DNA of 64,000 bases from Sphingorhabdus sp. YGSMI21 (GCF_002776575.1 NZ_CP022548.1:2433001-2497000), one strand, 5' to 3'; counted from the first letter of the stretch, positions 37,148 to 48,648 are shown. Numbers and translations are program-made. The notes: generated by a model from the sequence alone, not told the origin.

Positions 37148-38403
37148 GCGCATCGGAACCAGCGACAGGACCTGTTCAACCGCTTCCCGAAATTTCCGGG
37201 GCACTCAAGAAGAAGCGCTTCCAGCTGCAATCGCGGTTCGGGCGCAGCGATCGTTCGCCGCTCGCGATCTGGTTCTGGGAACTCGACCGGGTGCTGCTCG
37301 GCCTGATCCTCACCCTGATCGCCATTGGCCTGATCGCGGTTGCCGCTGCCTCTCCGGTTACCGCGCTGAAGCAGAGCACTGCAGCGGTCACGATCGAGCC
37401 GCTCTATTATTTCTACCGGCAGCTCGGCTGGGTGGTGGTCGGTGTTCCGGTGATGCTGGTCGTTTCGATGCTGCCGAAGGAGCAGGCGCGGCGCTTTGCC
37501 ATTCTCGCGGCGCTCGCTGCCTTCATCTTGCTGTTTCTGGTTCCGGTGTTCGGGAAATCGGTCAACGGTGCCCAGCGCTGGATCGGCTACGGTTTCGCGA
37601 CTATCCAGCCCGGCGAATTTCTCAAGCCGCTTTATGCGGTTTCGCTGGCCTGGCTGCTGTCTCTGCGGATCAAGGATCCGGCCCTGCCGGTGATTTCGCT
37701 GTCCGTGATCCTGACGGCTATCATCGCCATCCTGATGATGATGCAGCCCAATCTGGGCGAGACCATCCTGATCTGCGGCATCTGGTTCGCGGTGATGACC
37801 GTGTCCGGCCTGTCTGCCCGCCTGATCGCCGGCATTGGTGTCGCCGGTGTCGGCGGGCTGGTCGGGGCTTATTTTCTCTATCCTGTCGCAACCCAGCGGA
37901 TCAACGCCTGGCTGTTCGGCGGCGGCGAATTTGACCAGGTGATGTTTGCCCACAAGGCGCTCACCGGCGGTGGTTTGCTCGGCACCGGACCCGGTCTGGG
38001 CAGCGCCAAATTCAAGCTGCCGGAAGCGCATACCGACTATATTTTCTCCGTGATCGGCGAGGAATTCGGTCTGCTCGCCTGCATGGCGATCGCGCTCGTC
38101 TATCTCGCGATCATCGTGCGGGTGTTCCTGCGGTTGCTGGATGAAGAGGATAATTTCATCATTCTCGCGGTAACCGGCCTGACCGCCCAGTTTGGCGGAC
38201 AGGCGCTGGTGAACATGGCGGTAAACCTGCAGCTATTCCCGTCGAAGGGCATGACTCTGCCGTTCATCAGCTATGGCGGATCATCGATAATAGCGCTGTG
38301 CATCGGGATCGGACTTTTGCTCGCATTTACCCGCCGAAACCCGTATCTTGACCGTTCACAATATGTCTCGGCCTGGCCCGAGCAAGGACGGATAGCGGTA
38401 TGA
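37144..38403 (+). CDS. ftsW: Septal glycosyltransferase FtsW (SEDS family)
   Basis: 419 aa, ATG 37144 overlapping murD. A charged cytoplasmic N-terminus of about 45 residues precedes ten membrane helices. SEDS signatures: GAQRWIGYGFATIQPGEFLK, LPEAHTDYIFSVIGEEFGLL, and MTLPFISYGGSSI. FtsW polymerises septal glycan in partnership with FtsI. Confidence 0.97.
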   Translation: MSASEPATGPVQPLPEISGALKKKRFQLQSRFGRSDRSPLAIWFWELDRVLLGLILTLIAIGLIAVAAASPVTALKQSTAAVTIEPLYYFYRQLGWVVVGVPVMLVVSMLPKEQARRFAILAALAAFILLFLVPVFGKSVNGAQRWIGYGFATIQPGEFLKPLYAVSLAWLLSLRIKDPALPVISLSVILTAIIAILMMMQPNLGETILICGIWFAVMTVSGLSARLIAGIGVAGVGGLVGAYFLYPVATQRINAWLFGGGEFDQVMFAHKALTGGGLLGTGPGLGSAKFKLPEAHTDYIFSVIGEEFGLLACMAIALVYLAIIVRVFLRLLDEEDNFIILAVTGLTAQFGGQALVNMAVNLQLFPSKGMTLPFISYGGSSIIALCIGIGLLLAFTRRNPYLDRSQYVSAWPEQGRIAV

Positions 38404-39662
38404 GTTTTTCGAAACATTATGTTCTGGCGGCCGGCGGTACCGGCGGTCACATGATCCCGGCCTATGCGCTGGCCAAGGAGCTGGTTCTGCGCGGTCACCG
38501 GGTCGCGATGATAACCGATGAACGCGGCGCGAAAATACCCGGCATGATCGAAGAGGCGCAGGTGCATGTGCTGCCCGCCGGCCGGATTACCAAGGACCCG
38601 CGCAGCTGGATCGGCGGTACCCGCGCCATCCTGAAAGGGCGCCGGATGGCGATGCAGCTGTACGATACGTTCCAGCCTGCCGCGGTCGTCGGCTTTGGCG
38701 GCTATCCCGCCTATCCCGCGCTGCTCGCCGCGAACAGCAAGGATATTCCGACCATCGTGCACGAACAGAATGCGGTTCTCGGCCGGGTCAACCGGCTCGC
38801 GTCACGTTCGGTCAATGCCATTGCCACGGCCTATCCCGACGTCCTGCGGATCAAGCCGAAATATCAGGAAAAGGTCCATCTCGTCGGGAATCCGGTGCGT
38901 GAGGAAGTGGTGGCACTGCGCGACGAACTCTATCCGATCCTGTCCGACGACGGCATTTTCCGCGTATTGGTAACTGGCGGCAGCCAGGGTGCCTCCATTC
39001 TTTCCGATGTCGTGCCCGATGCCATGGCCATGCTGCCCGTGCATTTGCGCCGCCGTCTGCAGATCACCCAGCAATGCCGGGAAGACGATATCGAACGGGT
39101 GCGAGCGAAATATGCCGAACATGATATCCCGGCAGAGCTGGCGACCTATCTGCCCGATCTGCCGGACCGGCTGGGCTGGGCGCATCTGGTTATCGGCCGG
39201 GCAGGGGCTTCGACCATTGCCGAACTGACCACTGCCGGCCGGCCGGCGATCCTCATCCCGCTGCCCGGCGCTATGGATGATCACCAGACCTATAATGTGA
39301 AGGAAATGGTGGCCGCAGGCGGTGCCCGCGTGATCCGGCAGCCGGCCATTACCACGCGGAATTTCGACTCCGGCAGCGACGACAGGACCAACAAGCTGCG
39401 CCTGCAGCAATCTGCGGCGCTCGACAAGATGCGCGGGGCGATGGTCAAACAGATCCAGAAGATCGCCTTGAGCACCGGCGCGCTCGAAAATGCGGCGCGT
39501 TGTGCAAAGGCCTGCGGGCGTCCCGAAGCGGTCAATGACTTGGCCGACCTGGTCGAAAGTTTCGGCACTTCGCCGCTGGGCAAGACGATGAAAACCGAAA
39601 AAGAGACGCCGCAGCGGCTGACCGCGCGCAACGAGGCGCTGGCAAAGGATAGTGCGCAGTGA
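38400..39662 (+). CDS. murG: UDP-GlcNAc:lipid I N-acetylglucosaminyltransferase (MurG)
   Basis: 420 aa. GT28 motifs [16 protein letters not shown] near the start, [29 protein letters not shown] and [10 protein letters not shown]. It converts lipid I to lipid II at the inner leaflet. The protein is about 60 residues longer than most MurG; the extra is a charged tail after about residue 380. ATGA overlap with ftsW, GTGA overlap with murC. Confidence 0.96.
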   Translation: MSFSKHYVLAAGGTGGHMIPAYALAKELVLRGHRVAMITDERGAKIPGMIEEAQVHVLPAGRITKDPRSWIGGTRAILKGRRMAMQLYDTFQPAAVVGFGGYPAYPALLAANSKDIPTIVHEQNAVLGRVNRLASRSVNAIATAYPDVLRIKPKYQEKVHLVGNPVREEVVALRDELYPILSDDGIFRVLVTGGSQGASILSDVVPDAMAMLPVHLRRRLQITQQCREDDIERVRAKYAEHDIPAELATYLPDLPDRLGWAHLVIGRAGASTIAELTTAGRPAILIPLPGAMDDHQTYNVKEMVAAGGARVIRQPAITTRNFDSGSDDRTNKLRLQQSAALDKMRGAMVKQIQKIALSTGALENAARCAKACGRPEAVNDLADLVESFGTSPLGKTMKTEKETPQRLTARNEALAKDSAQ

Positions 39663-41065
39663 AGGGTGTCGGCACCGATATCGGAACAATCCATTTCGTC
39701 GGCATCGGCGGCATCGGCATGTCGGGCATTGCCGAGGTGATGCACAATCTCGGCTATCAGGTGCAGGGCAGCGATATTGCCGAGAGCTATGTCGTCGAAG
39801 GCCTGCGCGCCAAGGGCATTGATGTAAAGATCGGCCATAGCGCGGAGAATGTCGAAGGCACTGCGGTGGTCGTGACCTCGACCGCGGTCAAGCGCGGCAA
39901 TCCGGAAGTGGAAGCGGCGCTGGCCAGCCGGATACCGTTGGTGCGCCGGGCGGAAATGCTCGCCGAACTGATGCGGCTGAAATCGACCATTGCGATAGCC
40001 GGGACCCATGGCAAGACGACCACCACCTCGATGGTTGCCGCCATGCTCGACGCCGGCGGTATCGACCCGACCGTCATCAATGGCGGGATCATCAACCAAT
40101 ATGGCTCGAACGCGAGGCTCGGCGCCGGCGAGTGGATGGTGATCGAGGCTGACGAAAGCGACGGCAGCTTCCTGCGGCTCGACGGCACGATTGCGGTTGT
40201 CACCAATATTGATGCCGAGCATCTCGACCATTATGGCAGCTTCGACAAGATCAAAGACAGTTTTCTCGAATTTGTCGAAAATGTGCCCTTTTACGGCGCA
40301 GCGATCCTGTGCATCGACCATCCCGAGGTCCAGGCCCTGTTGCCGCGCATCCGCGACCGGCGGATCATCACTTATGGTTTCTCCGCCCAGGCTGACGTCA
40401 AGGGGATCAATGTCACGCCGGTTCCGGGCGGCAACCGTTTCGATGTCGATGTCCGCGACCGCGATGGCGAGACCCGGCGGATCACCGGTATCGAACTGCC
40501 GATGCCGGGCCGTCACAATGTCCAGAACGCGATTGCTGCCGTGGCGGTCGGGCTGGAAATGGGAATCAGCGACGAACAGATTGCCAAGGGCTTCGATCAA
40601 TTCGGCGGCGTCAAACGGCGCTTCACCAAGGTTGGCGAAGTCGACGGCGTGACGATCATAGATGATTATGGCCATCATCCGGTCGAGATACAGGCCGTGC
40701 TGTCGGCAGCCCGCGAAGGCGCGCAAGGCCGCGTCATCGCCGTGGTCCAGCCGCACCGCTTCACCCGGCTACGCGACCATATGGAAGAATTCCGGGGCGC
40801 CTTCAACGACGCCGATATGGTGTTCGTGACCCCGGTCTATATCGCCGGCGAAGATCCGATCGAAGGCATTGACAGCGAGGCACTGGTCACCGGCCTGAAA
40901 ACACGCGGCCATCGTCTCGCCGAGACCGTTGCGGACCAGAAGGCTCTCGCCGAGCGACTGGCGCAGGAAGCGCAGCCTGAAGACATGATCATCTGCCTCG
41001 GGGCAGGGGACATCACCAAATGGGCCGCTGCGCTCGCAGATAATATTGCCGAGGCCCGCAAATGA
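39659..41065 (+). CDS. murC: UDP-MurNAc-L-Ala ligase (MurC)
   Basis: 468 aa, GTG start at 39659 in the murG stop. [20 protein letters not shown] (N-domain), [15 protein letters not shown] (ATP loop, about 118-132), [13 protein letters not shown] and [10 protein letters not shown]. It adds L-Ala to UDP-MurNAc, the first stem-peptide step. Overlaps murB by four bases. Confidence 0.98.
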   Translation: MKGVGTDIGTIHFVGIGGIGMSGIAEVMHNLGYQVQGSDIAESYVVEGLRAKGIDVKIGHSAENVEGTAVVVTSTAVKRGNPEVEAALASRIPLVRRAEMLAELMRLKSTIAIAGTHGKTTTTSMVAAMLDAGGIDPTVINGGIINQYGSNARLGAGEWMVIEADESDGSFLRLDGTIAVVTNIDAEHLDHYGSFDKIKDSFLEFVENVPFYGAAILCIDHPEVQALLPRIRDRRIITYGFSAQADVKGINVTPVPGGNRFDVDVRDRDGETRRITGIELPMPGRHNVQNAIAAVAVGLEMGISDEQIAKGFDQFGGVKRRFTKVGEVDGVTIIDDYGHHPVEIQAVLSAAREGAQGRVIAVVQPHRFTRLRDHMEEFRGAFNDADMVFVTPVYIAGEDPIEGIDSEALVTGLKTRGHRLAETVADQKALAERLAQEAQPEDMIICLGAGDITKWAAALADNIAEARK

Positions 41066-41964
41066 GCGCGATTGCCACCATGCCCCAAACCCGCGGCAAG
41101 CTGACCGAAAACGCGCCACTGGCCCCGCTCGTCTGGTTCAAGAGCGGCGGCTCTGCGCAATGGCTGTTCGAACCGAAAGATATTGACGATCTGCAGCAAT
41201 TTCTGCGAAATCTCGATCCGGCGATAGCGGTCTGGCCGCTTGGCCTGGGGTCCAATCTGATCATTCGCGATGGCGGAATCCACGGTGTGGTGATCCGGCT
41301 GGGCAAGGCCTTTGCGGGTATTGAAGCGGACGGCATGACCTTGCGTTGTGGCGCAGGAGCACCCGGCATTTCCGCAGCGAGCAAGGCGCGCGACCATGGC
41401 ATTGCAGGGATGGAATTTTTGCGCGGCATACCAGGCACCATCGGCGGCGCTGTCCGCATGAACGCCGGCGCTTATGGCCGCGAAGTCTGCGACATATTGC
41501 AGAGCGCCGATGTGATCCTGCGCAACGGCGATCTGGTGACGATCCCGCTGGCCGACATGGGCTATACCTATCGCCATTCGGCGCTACCCGACGGCGCGAT
41601 TGTGGTCAGCGCGACCATGGTCGGTGAAGTCGGCGATCCGGCGATTATCGGCGCCGAAATGAAGCGTATTGGCGATGAACGCGAAGCCTCACAGCCACTG
41701 CGCTCCAAGACCGGCGGCTCCACCTTCAAAAATCCCGAAGGCAAAAAGGCTTGGCAGCTGGTCGATGAAGCCGGTTGCCGTGGTCTGCAAATCGGGCAGG
41801 CACAAGTGTCTGAAAAACACTGCAATTTCCTGCTGAACCTCGGTGGCGCGACATCTGCCGACATCGAAGCACTCGGCGACGAAGTGCGCAGGCGGGTCAA
41901 GGCCCATTCGGGCATCGAACTGCATTGGGAAATCCAGCGGGTGGGGATGAAGCATGACTGCTAA
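41062..41964 (+). CDS. murB: UDP-N-acetylenolpyruvoylglucosamine reductase (MurB)
   Basis: 300 aa. FAD motif [20 protein letters not shown] (about 54-73), [18 protein letters not shown] (about 124-141) and [10 protein letters not shown] with the catalytic Ser. The last Glu sits in HSGIELHWE. It reduces UDP-GlcNAc-enolpyruvate to UDP-MurNAc with NADPH. Overlaps ddl by 11 bases. Confidence 0.97.
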   Translation: MSAIATMPQTRGKLTENAPLAPLVWFKSGGSAQWLFEPKDIDDLQQFLRNLDPAIAVWPLGLGSNLIIRDGGIHGVVIRLGKAFAGIEADGMTLRCGAGAPGISAASKARDHGIAGMEFLRGIPGTIGGAVRMNAGAYGREVCDILQSADVILRNGDLVTIPLADMGYTYRHSALPDGAIVVSATMVGEVGDPAIIGAEMKRIGDEREASQPLRSKTGGSTFKNPEGKKAWQLVDEAGCRGLQIGQAQVSEKHCNFLLNLGGATSADIEALGDEVRRRVKAHSGIELHWEIQRVGMKHDC

Positions 41965-42886
41965 TAATGAAAAAAGTCTCCACGTCGCTGTGCTTATGGG
42001 CGGCTGGTCTGCTGAACGCGAAGTATCGCTGAGCAGCGGCAATGGTGTGGCCGATGCGCTGGAGAAAAACGGCCATCAGGTGAGCCGTGTCGACATGGAT
42101 CGCAATGTTGCACAGGTGCTGGCCGCTCTTCGGCCTGATGTGGTGTTCAATGCGCTGCACGGCGTGCCGGGTGAAGACGGCAGCGTCCAGGGCATGCTCG
42201 ACCTGATGCAGATTCCCTATACCCACAGCGGCATGGTCACATCGGTGATCGCGATCGACAAGGAATTGACCAAGCAGCAGCTGGTTCCCGCCGGTATCCC
42301 GATGCCCAAGGGCCGGATTGTTTCCAGTGCCAGCCTGTATGAAGCCGATCCCTTGCCGCGGCCCTATGTCCTGAAACCGGTCAACGAAGGCTCGTCGGTC
42401 GGCGTCGCAATCGTGACCGATGACAGCAATTACGGCAATCCGATTGGCCGCGACGTTGACGGGCCGTGGCAGGAATTTGACGAACTGCTCGCCGAGCCTT
42501 TCATCAAGGGCCGCGAACTGACCACCGCCGTTCTGGGCGACAAGGCGCTTTGCGTGACAGAACTGAGAACCGCGCAGGGTTTCTATGACTATGCTGCCAA
42601 ATATACCGAGGGCCTGACCCAGCATGTCTGTCCCGCCGAAATCCCCGCCGATATCGAGAAATTATGTCTCGACTATGCCTTGCGCGCCCATCAAGTTCTC
42701 GGCTGCAAGGGCACGTCGCGCACCGATTTCCGCTGGGATGACGAACAGGGTGCGGCCGGTCTGTTCGTACTGGAAACCAATACCCAGCCGGGCATGACCC
42801 CGCTCAGTCTGGTCCCCGAACAGGCAAAGCAGATGGGGATCAGCTATGAAGAGCTGGTCGAGATAATCGTGAGAGAAGCGCTATGA
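41954..42886 (+). CDS. ddl: D-alanine-D-alanine ligase
   Basis: 310 aa. VLMGGWSAEREVSLSSG near the N-terminus, FNALHGVPGEDGSVQGML, the ATP-grasp segment YVLKPVNEGSSVGV, and the metal-binding end VLETNTQPGMTPLSLVP. It makes the D-Ala-D-Ala dipeptide used by MurF. It starts 11 bases before the murB stop and overlaps ftsQ (ATGA). Confidence 0.97.
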   Translation: MTANNEKSLHVAVLMGGWSAEREVSLSSGNGVADALEKNGHQVSRVDMDRNVAQVLAALRPDVVFNALHGVPGEDGSVQGMLDLMQIPYTHSGMVTSVIAIDKELTKQQLVPAGIPMPKGRIVSSASLYEADPLPRPYVLKPVNEGSSVGVAIVTDDSNYGNPIGRDVDGPWQEFDELLAEPFIKGRELTTAVLGDKALCVTELRTAQGFYDYAAKYTEGLTQHVCPAEIPADIEKLCLDYALRAHQVLGCKGTSRTDFRWDDEQGAAGLFVLETNTQPGMTPLSLVPEQAKQMGISYEELVEIIVREAL

Positions 42887-43764
42887 CAGCTACCCGCAAA
42901 CGCACCAATCGCCAGGCCAGGGGCAAGCCCCGCAAACAGGCGAAACGCAAAGTCCGGCAGGTTTCGGTTTTCGACAAGATTTTGCGCGCCATGCCGGTGA
43001 CCGAGGAGCAGGTGCAAAAGGGCCTGACCTGGGGCCTGGTGGCGGTGTTCATCCTGGGCGCCTATAGCGTTGCCCATTATTCCGGCATCAATGAACGGAT
43101 CAAGACCGAGGTCGCGGAAGCGGTCGGCAATGCCGGCTTCGAAGTGAAGCGGGTCGAGGTGACCGGCGTCAACCGCATTGACGAGCTGAAAGTCTATGAA
43201 ATCACGCTGGCGCAGAAAGACCGTTCGATGCTGCTGGTGGATATTGACGAGGTCCGCGAGGATCTGCTGTCGAACGGCTGGATCAAGGACGCGCGGATTT
43301 CGCGGCGGCTGCCCGACACGCTGATCGTCGATATTGTCGAACGCGAGCCCGTTGCCGTCTGGCAGAACCAGGGCAAGCTCTCGCTGATCGACAAGACCGG
43401 CTATCCGCTGGAAGAAATCGTTAAGGAAGAAATCCCTGACCTGCCGGTGATTGTCGGCAAGAAGGCCAATCTGAAATTCTCCCAGCTGGATACGTTGCTC
43501 GATGTGGCGCCGGCGTTGCGCCCGATGGTGACCGGCGCGACCTGGATCGGCAACCGGCGCTGGGATCTGGAATTTGACAGCGGCGAGACGCTGGCCCTGC
43601 CCGAAGGGGAGGAAACAGCGTCGGCGGCCTTGCTGAATTTCGCGCGGATGGACGGGATCAACCGGCTGCTCGGACGCGGGGTCGTCCATTTCGACTTGCG
43701 CGACGCCGAGCGCGCTTATTTGCGGATGCCGCCGAAAGAAGAAGCGGTCGAACCGGACAGTTGA
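42883..43764 (+). CDS. ftsQ: Cell division protein FtsQ
   Basis: 293 aa. A long basic cytoplasmic N-terminus (about 1-28, very Lys/Arg rich), one membrane helix (about 46-66), a POTRA domain (about 84-155, FEVKRVEVTGVNRIDELKVY) and the beta domain (GIDKTG-type SLIDKTGYPLEEI, then RRWDLEFDSGETLALPEG). It links FtsBL to the periplasmic division complex. Gap to ftsA is 51 bases. Confidence 0.93.
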   Translation: MTATRKRTNRQARGKPRKQAKRKVRQVSVFDKILRAMPVTEEQVQKGLTWGLVAVFILGAYSVAHYSGINERIKTEVAEAVGNAGFEVKRVEVTGVNRIDELKVYEITLAQKDRSMLLVDIDEVREDLLSNGWIKDARISRRLPDTLIVDIVEREPVAVWQNQGKLSLIDKTGYPLEEIVKEEIPDLPVIVGKKANLKFSQLDTLLDVAPALRPMVTGATWIGNRRWDLEFDSGETLALPEGEETASAALLNFARMDGINRLLGRGVVHFDLRDAERAYLRMPPKEEAVEPDS

Positions 43765-43815
43765 TGGTCCGGATCGCGCAATGCATGATGATGAACGAGG
43801 TGAAGGAATAGGCTC

Positions 43816-45075
43816 ATGGCAGCACGGGTAGAAAAAATCTTCACATCGCTGGATATCGGTTCGTCGAAAATTTCGGCGATGATAGCCGGGCGGATGGACA
43901 ATGGCGAACTGACCGTATTGGGCACTGGTCATCACGCCAGCAAAGGCGTGAAACGCGGTTATATCGCCGATACCGAGACCACCGAGACCGACGTCCGCGC
44001 AGCGGTGGAGCAGGCCGAGCGCATTGCCGGCACCAATATCGACGATGTCTGGGTCAGCTTTTCCGCAGGCGGCTTGCAGAGCATGCTGACCTCGGTCGAG
44101 ACCGAACTGGGCGGTCACCGGATCGAACAGGATGATATCGATCTGCTGCTCGACGCCGGTCGCAACAGCATCGATCCCAAAGGCAAGATGGTGCTGCACG
44201 CCCAGCCGGCACTCTATACGCTTGACGGTCTGACCGGCGTGAAGAAACCCAAGGGGCTGCACGCCGATCGTCTCGGCGTGGATATCCATGTCATCCTCGC
44301 CGAAGCCTCGCCGGTCCGCAATATCGAGATGAGCGTGCGCGGCGCCCATCTCAACGTCCGGTCGATCGTCGCATCGCCTATCGCCGTCGGCAATGCCTGT
44401 CTGTCGCGGGAAGAGCGCGAGCTTGGCGTGGCGCTGGTCGAAATGGGCGCGGAAGTAACCAATGTCTCGCTGTTCGCCGGTGGCATGCTGGTCGGCTTGA
44501 AGACGCTGCCATACGGCGCCGCCGACATTACCGACGATATTGCCTCGTCCTTCGGTTTGCGGCGGGCGCAGGCCGAGCGGATCAAATGTTTCTATGGGTC
44601 CGCCACCACCAGTCCGCGCGACAATCATGACGTGATCAATCAGGGGCTCGACGACAATCCCGAAGTCAGCGAGGAAGACAGCCGGATCACGCGGGCGCAG
44701 CTGATTGCGGTTATCCGTCAGCGGCTTGACCATCTGATCGGTGAAATCGGCCGTTCGCTCAAGGAACTGGGCTTTACCGGTCCGGTTGGCCGGCAGGTTG
44801 TGCTGACCGGCGGTGGCGCGGAACTCAAGGGGATTGCCGATTATGCGCAGTCGGCGCTCGGCCGTACGGTGCGCATTGGCCGTCCGACAGGGCTGAGCGC
44901 GCTTCCCGAAGCGCATAGCGGTCCGGCCTTTGCCGGCCTTGCGGGGCTGGCGCTCTATGCGTCGCAGGAGCCGGTCGATCTGCGCTTCATGTCGAGAAGC
45001 CACCAGAATGTTCACAAATATGGCGGATCGGCAGTAATCGGACGGCTGATGTCGGCGATCCGCGGAAATTTTTAG
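43816..45075 (+). CDS. ftsA: Cell division protein FtsA (actin fold)
   Basis: 419 aa. Phosphate-1 loop SLDIGSSKISAMIAG (11-25) and adenosine motif LTGGGAELKGI are clear. Phosphate-2, which in E. coli is DIGGGTMD, is here EMGAEVTN (209-216), lacking the Asp and two Gly. The C-terminus ends in an amphipathic helix SAVIGRLMSAIRGNF for membrane binding. FtsA tethers FtsZ to the membrane. No overlap with ftsQ or ftsZ, so ftsA may have its own ribosome site only. Confidence 0.96.
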   Translation: MAARVEKIFTSLDIGSSKISAMIAGRMDNGELTVLGTGHHASKGVKRGYIADTETTETDVRAAVEQAERIAGTNIDDVWVSFSAGGLQSMLTSVETELGGHRIEQDDIDLLLDAGRNSIDPKGKMVLHAQPALYTLDGLTGVKKPKGLHADRLGVDIHVILAEASPVRNIEMSVRGAHLNVRSIVASPIAVGNACLSREERELGVALVEMGAEVTNVSLFAGGMLVGLKTLPYGAADITDDIASSFGLRRAQAERIKCFYGSATTSPRDNHDVINQGLDDNPEVSEEDSRITRAQLIAVIRQRLDHLIGEIGRSLKELGFTGPVGRQVVLTGGGAELKGIADYAQSALGRTVRIGRPTGLSALPEAHSGPAFAGLAGLALYASQEPVDLRFMSRSHQNVHKYGGSAVIGRLMSAIRGNF

Positions 45076-45135
45076 TAAAATGCCGAAAATAAATTAACTT
45101 TTCGGGTGATTCCTGCGGGAAATTTGTGCAAAGCG

Positions 45136-45150
45136 TTAAACAAATATTAC
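45136..45150 (+). promoter_or_regulatory. CtrA-like site upstream of ftsZ
   Basis: TTAA-N7-TTAC, close to the alphaproteobacterial CtrA consensus TTAA-N7-TTAAC. It lies 32 bases before the ftsZ ATG in the only sizeable gap of the division cluster (45076-45181, AT rich). CtrA represses ftsZ in Caulobacter. A single site by eye; short motifs of this kind arise by chance in AT-rich stretches. Confidence 0.4.
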
Positions 45151-45181
45151 AGCACGATAAAATGTCTCGGGAGACAGTGAG

Positions 45182-46699
45182 ATGAGTATCAATATTGGCC
45201 CACCGGAAGTCGAGGAACTGAAACCGAAAATCGCGGTTATCGGTGTCGGCGGTGCCGGGGGCAACGCGATTGCCAACATGATTGCCGCACAGGTCGAGGG
45301 CGTGGATTTCATCGTCACCAACACCGATGCGCAATCGCTGAACAGTTCTACCGCCGAACGGCGTATCCAGCTTGGCCCCGATATCACGCAGGGTCTGGGT
45401 GCCGGGTCGCGTCCCGAAGTCGGTCGTGCCGCTGCCGAAGAAACGATCGATCTGGTCGAGCAGGCGCTGGACGGCACGCATATGTGCTTTATCGCTGCCG
45501 GCATGGGCGGCGGTACCGGTACCGGTGCTGCTCCGGTCATTGCCAAGGCAGCACGCGACCGCGGCATATTGACCGTTGGCGTGGTGACCAAGCCATTCAC
45601 TTTCGAAGGCACACGCCGGATGAAAGCGGCCGAAGCGGGCATCGAAGAGCTGCAGAAAAATGTCGATACATTGATCGTCATTCCGAACCAGAATCTGTTC
45701 CTCGTGGCCAATCCGAACACCACTTTCAAGGAAGCCTTTCTGCTGGCTGATGAAGTGCTGCAGCAGGGCGTCCGCGGCATTACCGACCTGATGGTCATGC
45801 CGGGCCTGATCAACCTCGACTTTGCCGACGTGCGCAGCGTGATGCACGAAATGGGGCAGGCGATGATGGGCACCGGCGAAGCGGAAGGCGACGGACGTGC
45901 GCTGGAAGCTGCCGAGAAAGCCATTGCCAACCCCTTGCTCGACGGCGTGTCGATGCAGGGCGCCAAGGGCGTTATCGTCTCGATCACCGGTGGCGAGGAT
46001 ATGCGCCTGATGGAAGTCGACGAGGCCGCCAACCATATTCGCGAACTGGTCGATCCGGATGCCAATATCATCTGGGGCAGCGCGTTTAACCCGAATCTCG
46101 ACGGGCGTATCCGCGTATCGGTAGTCGCCACCGGTATCGACAATGACGGCAGCCGGCCCGCATCCGCGCCTTCGGCGTCATTTGCCATGGGCAGCCCGGT
46201 TGCAAAACCGGAAGAGACTCCTGCGCCAACCAGCTTCGCTTCGTCCATTGCCAGCGACGAAAGCGTCGAAGAAGCCGCGCAGGAAGCTGAAATCGCCTCT
46301 GCGCCGGTTCCCGACGAAGAGCCGGAAGTCGAAGCGCCAGCCGAGCCGGAAAGCTCGCCTGCACCTGTTGCTACCTATGGCGACGACGATGATCTGAGCG
46401 TCACGCCGTCCTTTGCGTCGCTGACTCCCGGGATTGCCTCGACAAGCTCGGCGCCCGAAGAGGATGAGCTGATTCTGGGTGACGATGCCATTCAACCGGC
46501 TGAGGAAGACACCGCTCCGCCCGCCAGCCAGGCACCGCCGGCACCTCGCGTGGCCACCGGTGGCGGGACATTGTTCGAACGGATGTCCAATCTGACCCGT
46601 GGCGGGTCGAAGGGCGATGACGCCGAAGATGGCGAGGAAGACAAATCCCGCGATCCTCTCGACATCCCGCGCTTCCTGAATCGCCAGAATAATCAGTGA
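45182..46699 (+). CDS. ftsZ: Cell division GTPase FtsZ
   Basis: 505 aa. The GTPase core has [14 protein letters not shown] at the start and the tubulin signature [11 protein letters not shown] near residue 111. The synergy-loop region [11 protein letters not shown] follows. After about residue 320 comes a long acidic, Ala/Pro-rich linker, ending with the C-terminal peptide [12 protein letters not shown] that binds FtsA and other partners. The long linker is typical of alphaproteobacteria. 106-base intergenic region upstream with a CtrA-like site. Confidence 0.98.
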   Translation: MSINIGPPEVEELKPKIAVIGVGGAGGNAIANMIAAQVEGVDFIVTNTDAQSLNSSTAERRIQLGPDITQGLGAGSRPEVGRAAAEETIDLVEQALDGTHMCFIAAGMGGGTGTGAAPVIAKAARDRGILTVGVVTKPFTFEGTRRMKAAEAGIEELQKNVDTLIVIPNQNLFLVANPNTTFKEAFLLADEVLQQGVRGITDLMVMPGLINLDFADVRSVMHEMGQAMMGTGEAEGDGRALEAAEKAIANPLLDGVSMQGAKGVIVSITGGEDMRLMEVDEAANHIRELVDPDANIIWGSAFNPNLDGRIRVSVVATGIDNDGSRPASAPSASFAMGSPVAKPEETPAPTSFASSIASDESVEEAAQEAEIASAPVPDEEPEVEAPAEPESSPAPVATYGDDDDLSVTPSFASLTPGIASTSSAPEEDELILGDDAIQPAEEDTAPPASQAPPAPRVATGGGTLFERMSNLTRGGSKGDDAEDGEEDKSRDPLDIPRFLNRQNNQ

Positions 46700-46806
46700 T
46701 TGCAGGTTCCGGCCGGACTGTCTGACCGACTGATGGGGCAGCGCGAGGGAGTTTGTCTTTCGCGTGCCACCATTGGCCTTGCCGGAATGCGGGAACGATT
46801 GATTTC

Positions 46807-48648
46807 ATGTGCAATCGTTCCTTTATAGATCTTGTGACTCACAAATTGAAAATTCTACTGGCCGTTGCGGCGGCCGTTGCAACTGTTGCCGTGCCACAGT
46901 TGCCTGCTATCGCCCAATCCAGCGCCCAGTCCAACAGCGACGACTTGCAGGATGCATTGCGCCGGATTGCGATCAATTCCAATGATTCCTCGGCGCTTGC
47001 GGACGCCGGACTCGCGGCTCTGGAACTGGGCGACATGCGCGCTGCAATCGGGTTTCTGGCCAAGGCGGACCAGATTTATTCGACCAGCGGGCGAGTGAAA
47101 GCCGGTCTTGGCCGGGCGCTGCTGGCAGAGGAAAATCCGTTTGGCGCGATCCGCTATTTCGACCAAGCCGTGGCCAATGGCATAGCGGTAAGCGAAATCG
47201 CGGCGGATCGCGGTCTCGCCTATGACCTGATCGGGCGGAACCGGGACGCGCAGAAAGATTATGAACTGGCGATGCGCAATGGCGCCGACAATCAGCTGAT
47301 CGCGCGCTATGCAGTGTCCCTGGGCATCAGCGGCGACGTCGAGCGGGCCGATGCCCAGCTCAATCCCCTGTTGCAGAAAAGCGACCGCGATGCCTGGCGT
47401 AATCGTGCTTTCATCTACGCGATGAATGGCAAGAAAAAGGATGCGGAAAATATAGTCGAACAGACGATGGAGCGGAGAATGGCAAAGGCCATCAAGCCGT
47501 TTCTCGACCGTATGCCCAAGCTGACCGCGGCGCAGAAGGCGGCTGCGGTCCATTTCGGCCATTTTCCCGCCAGCGAGAATATCGGCGTTGATGTCGCGGC
47601 GGTGCAGCTGGCGTCCAGTCAGGCGGCCGAAAATGGCAGCGGCGTGGATGCGGGCCTGATCCCCGTCGGTGAAGCTCTGGGCACGGATAGCAAGCGTCCC
47701 CGCGTACTGGCCATGCCTGACAAATCGCCCCGTCGTCGTCCCGGTACTACGGAGCGCAAGCCCTCCGAGCGCGAGTTGCGGCGTGCCGCGAAGAAAAAGG
47801 AAGCCGAATCGTCGGCCCGGATGGCAGCGACAACGCCATTGCCCGCCAGCACAGCCAGCTCACCTACTCTGACGCGCAGCCAGCCGGATCCCGCGCCGCT
47901 GCTGGCAACATCTCAGGTGAAAGAGCCGGATGCGGTCGTCGCCGCCACAATGCCGCCCGAGCGCAACGGCACTTCGCCCGGCTTTGCCACGACGCTGGGC
48001 GTCAGTCAGCCGCCGGTGCTGGTGTCGCAGACCGTTGAACGCAAGGTTGAAATTGCCGGGCGTCAGCCGGAATCCGCTGCGGCCGTCGCGCAGCCGGTCC
48101 AAAGCCCCGCTGCCGAGCCGGATAGAACCGGTGGGCCGGTGAACCTGATCAGTTTCGACCTTGCGAAACAGTCCGCCACCCCGACCGGGATGGCAGCGGC
48201 CGAACCGGCGTCCCGGCCGCTCGCCGATATCATCAGCGGCATCCGCATTCCCGAGCGCGAGATCAGAAGCGAAGTGGTGCCGGTCGATCTGGATGAAATC
48301 GAGCCGGCCAAGCCGCAGCCGAAAGTCGTGGCCAAAGCGGTAGACAAGACCCCGGCAAAGCCGAAAGAGCCGGAACATCCGAAACGCTACTGGGTGCAGA
48401 TCGCCACGGGCTCCAATCTTGACGCCCTGAAATTCGACTATCGCCGCATGACGAAGAAGCAGCCTGATGTGTTCAAGGGGCAAAAGGCATGGACATCGCC
48501 CTGGGGACGGACCCGGAGGCTGGTGGTCGGGCCCTTTGCCGATTTCAAGGCGGCCAAGGCCTTTGAAGCGGATTACCGCAAGGATGGCGGTGACGGCTTT
48601 GCCTGGGCCAGCGCCGACGGTGTCGAGGTTAACGAGCTCGGCAAATGA
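46807..48648 (+). CDS. Exported TPR-SPOR protein
   Basis: 613 aa from the ATG at 46807. Signal peptide-like N-terminus (about 12-36, ending PAIAQ). TPR-like helices span about 45-240 ([40 protein letters not shown]). A low-complexity Pro/Ala/Ser region follows (260-530) and a SPOR domain ends the protein (about 535-605, [27 protein letters not shown]). SPOR domains bind denuded peptidoglycan at the septum. It follows ftsZ by 107 bases and overlaps dgt by four. Confidence 0.85.
   Translation: MCNRSFIDLVTHKLKILLAVAAAVATVAVPQLPAIAQSSAQSNSDDLQDALRRIAINSNDSSALADAGLAALELGDMRAAIGFLAKADQIYSTSGRVKAGLGRALLAEENPFGAIRYFDQAVANGIAVSEIAADRGLAYDLIGRNRDAQKDYELAMRNGADNQLIARYAVSLGISGDVERADAQLNPLLQKSDRDAWRNRAFIYAMNGKKKDAENIVEQTMERRMAKAIKPFLDRMPKLTAAQKAAAVHFGHFPASENIGVDVAAVQLASSQAAENGSGVDAGLIPVGEALGTDSKRPRVLAMPDKSPRRRPGTTERKPSERELRRAAKKKEAESSARMAATTPLPASTASSPTLTRSQPDPAPLLATSQVKEPDAVVAATMPPERNGTSPGFATTLGVSQPPVLVSQTVERKVEIAGRQPESAAAVAQPVQSPAAEPDRTGGPVNLISFDLAKQSATPTGMAAAEPASRPLADIISGIRIPEREIRSEVVPVDLDEIEPAKPQPKVVAKAVDKTPAKPKEPEHPKRYWVQIATGSNLDALKFDYRRMTKKQPDVFKGQKAWTSPWGRTRRLVVGPFADFKAAKAFEADYRKDGGDGFAWASADGVEVNELGK

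Noticed and set aside
42844..45015. 723-codon open frame on the minus strand antisense to ftsQ and ftsA
   Set aside because: It shadows two certain genes; its translation is rich in Arg, Gln and His and has no family motif. High-GC codon use makes long antisense frames common.
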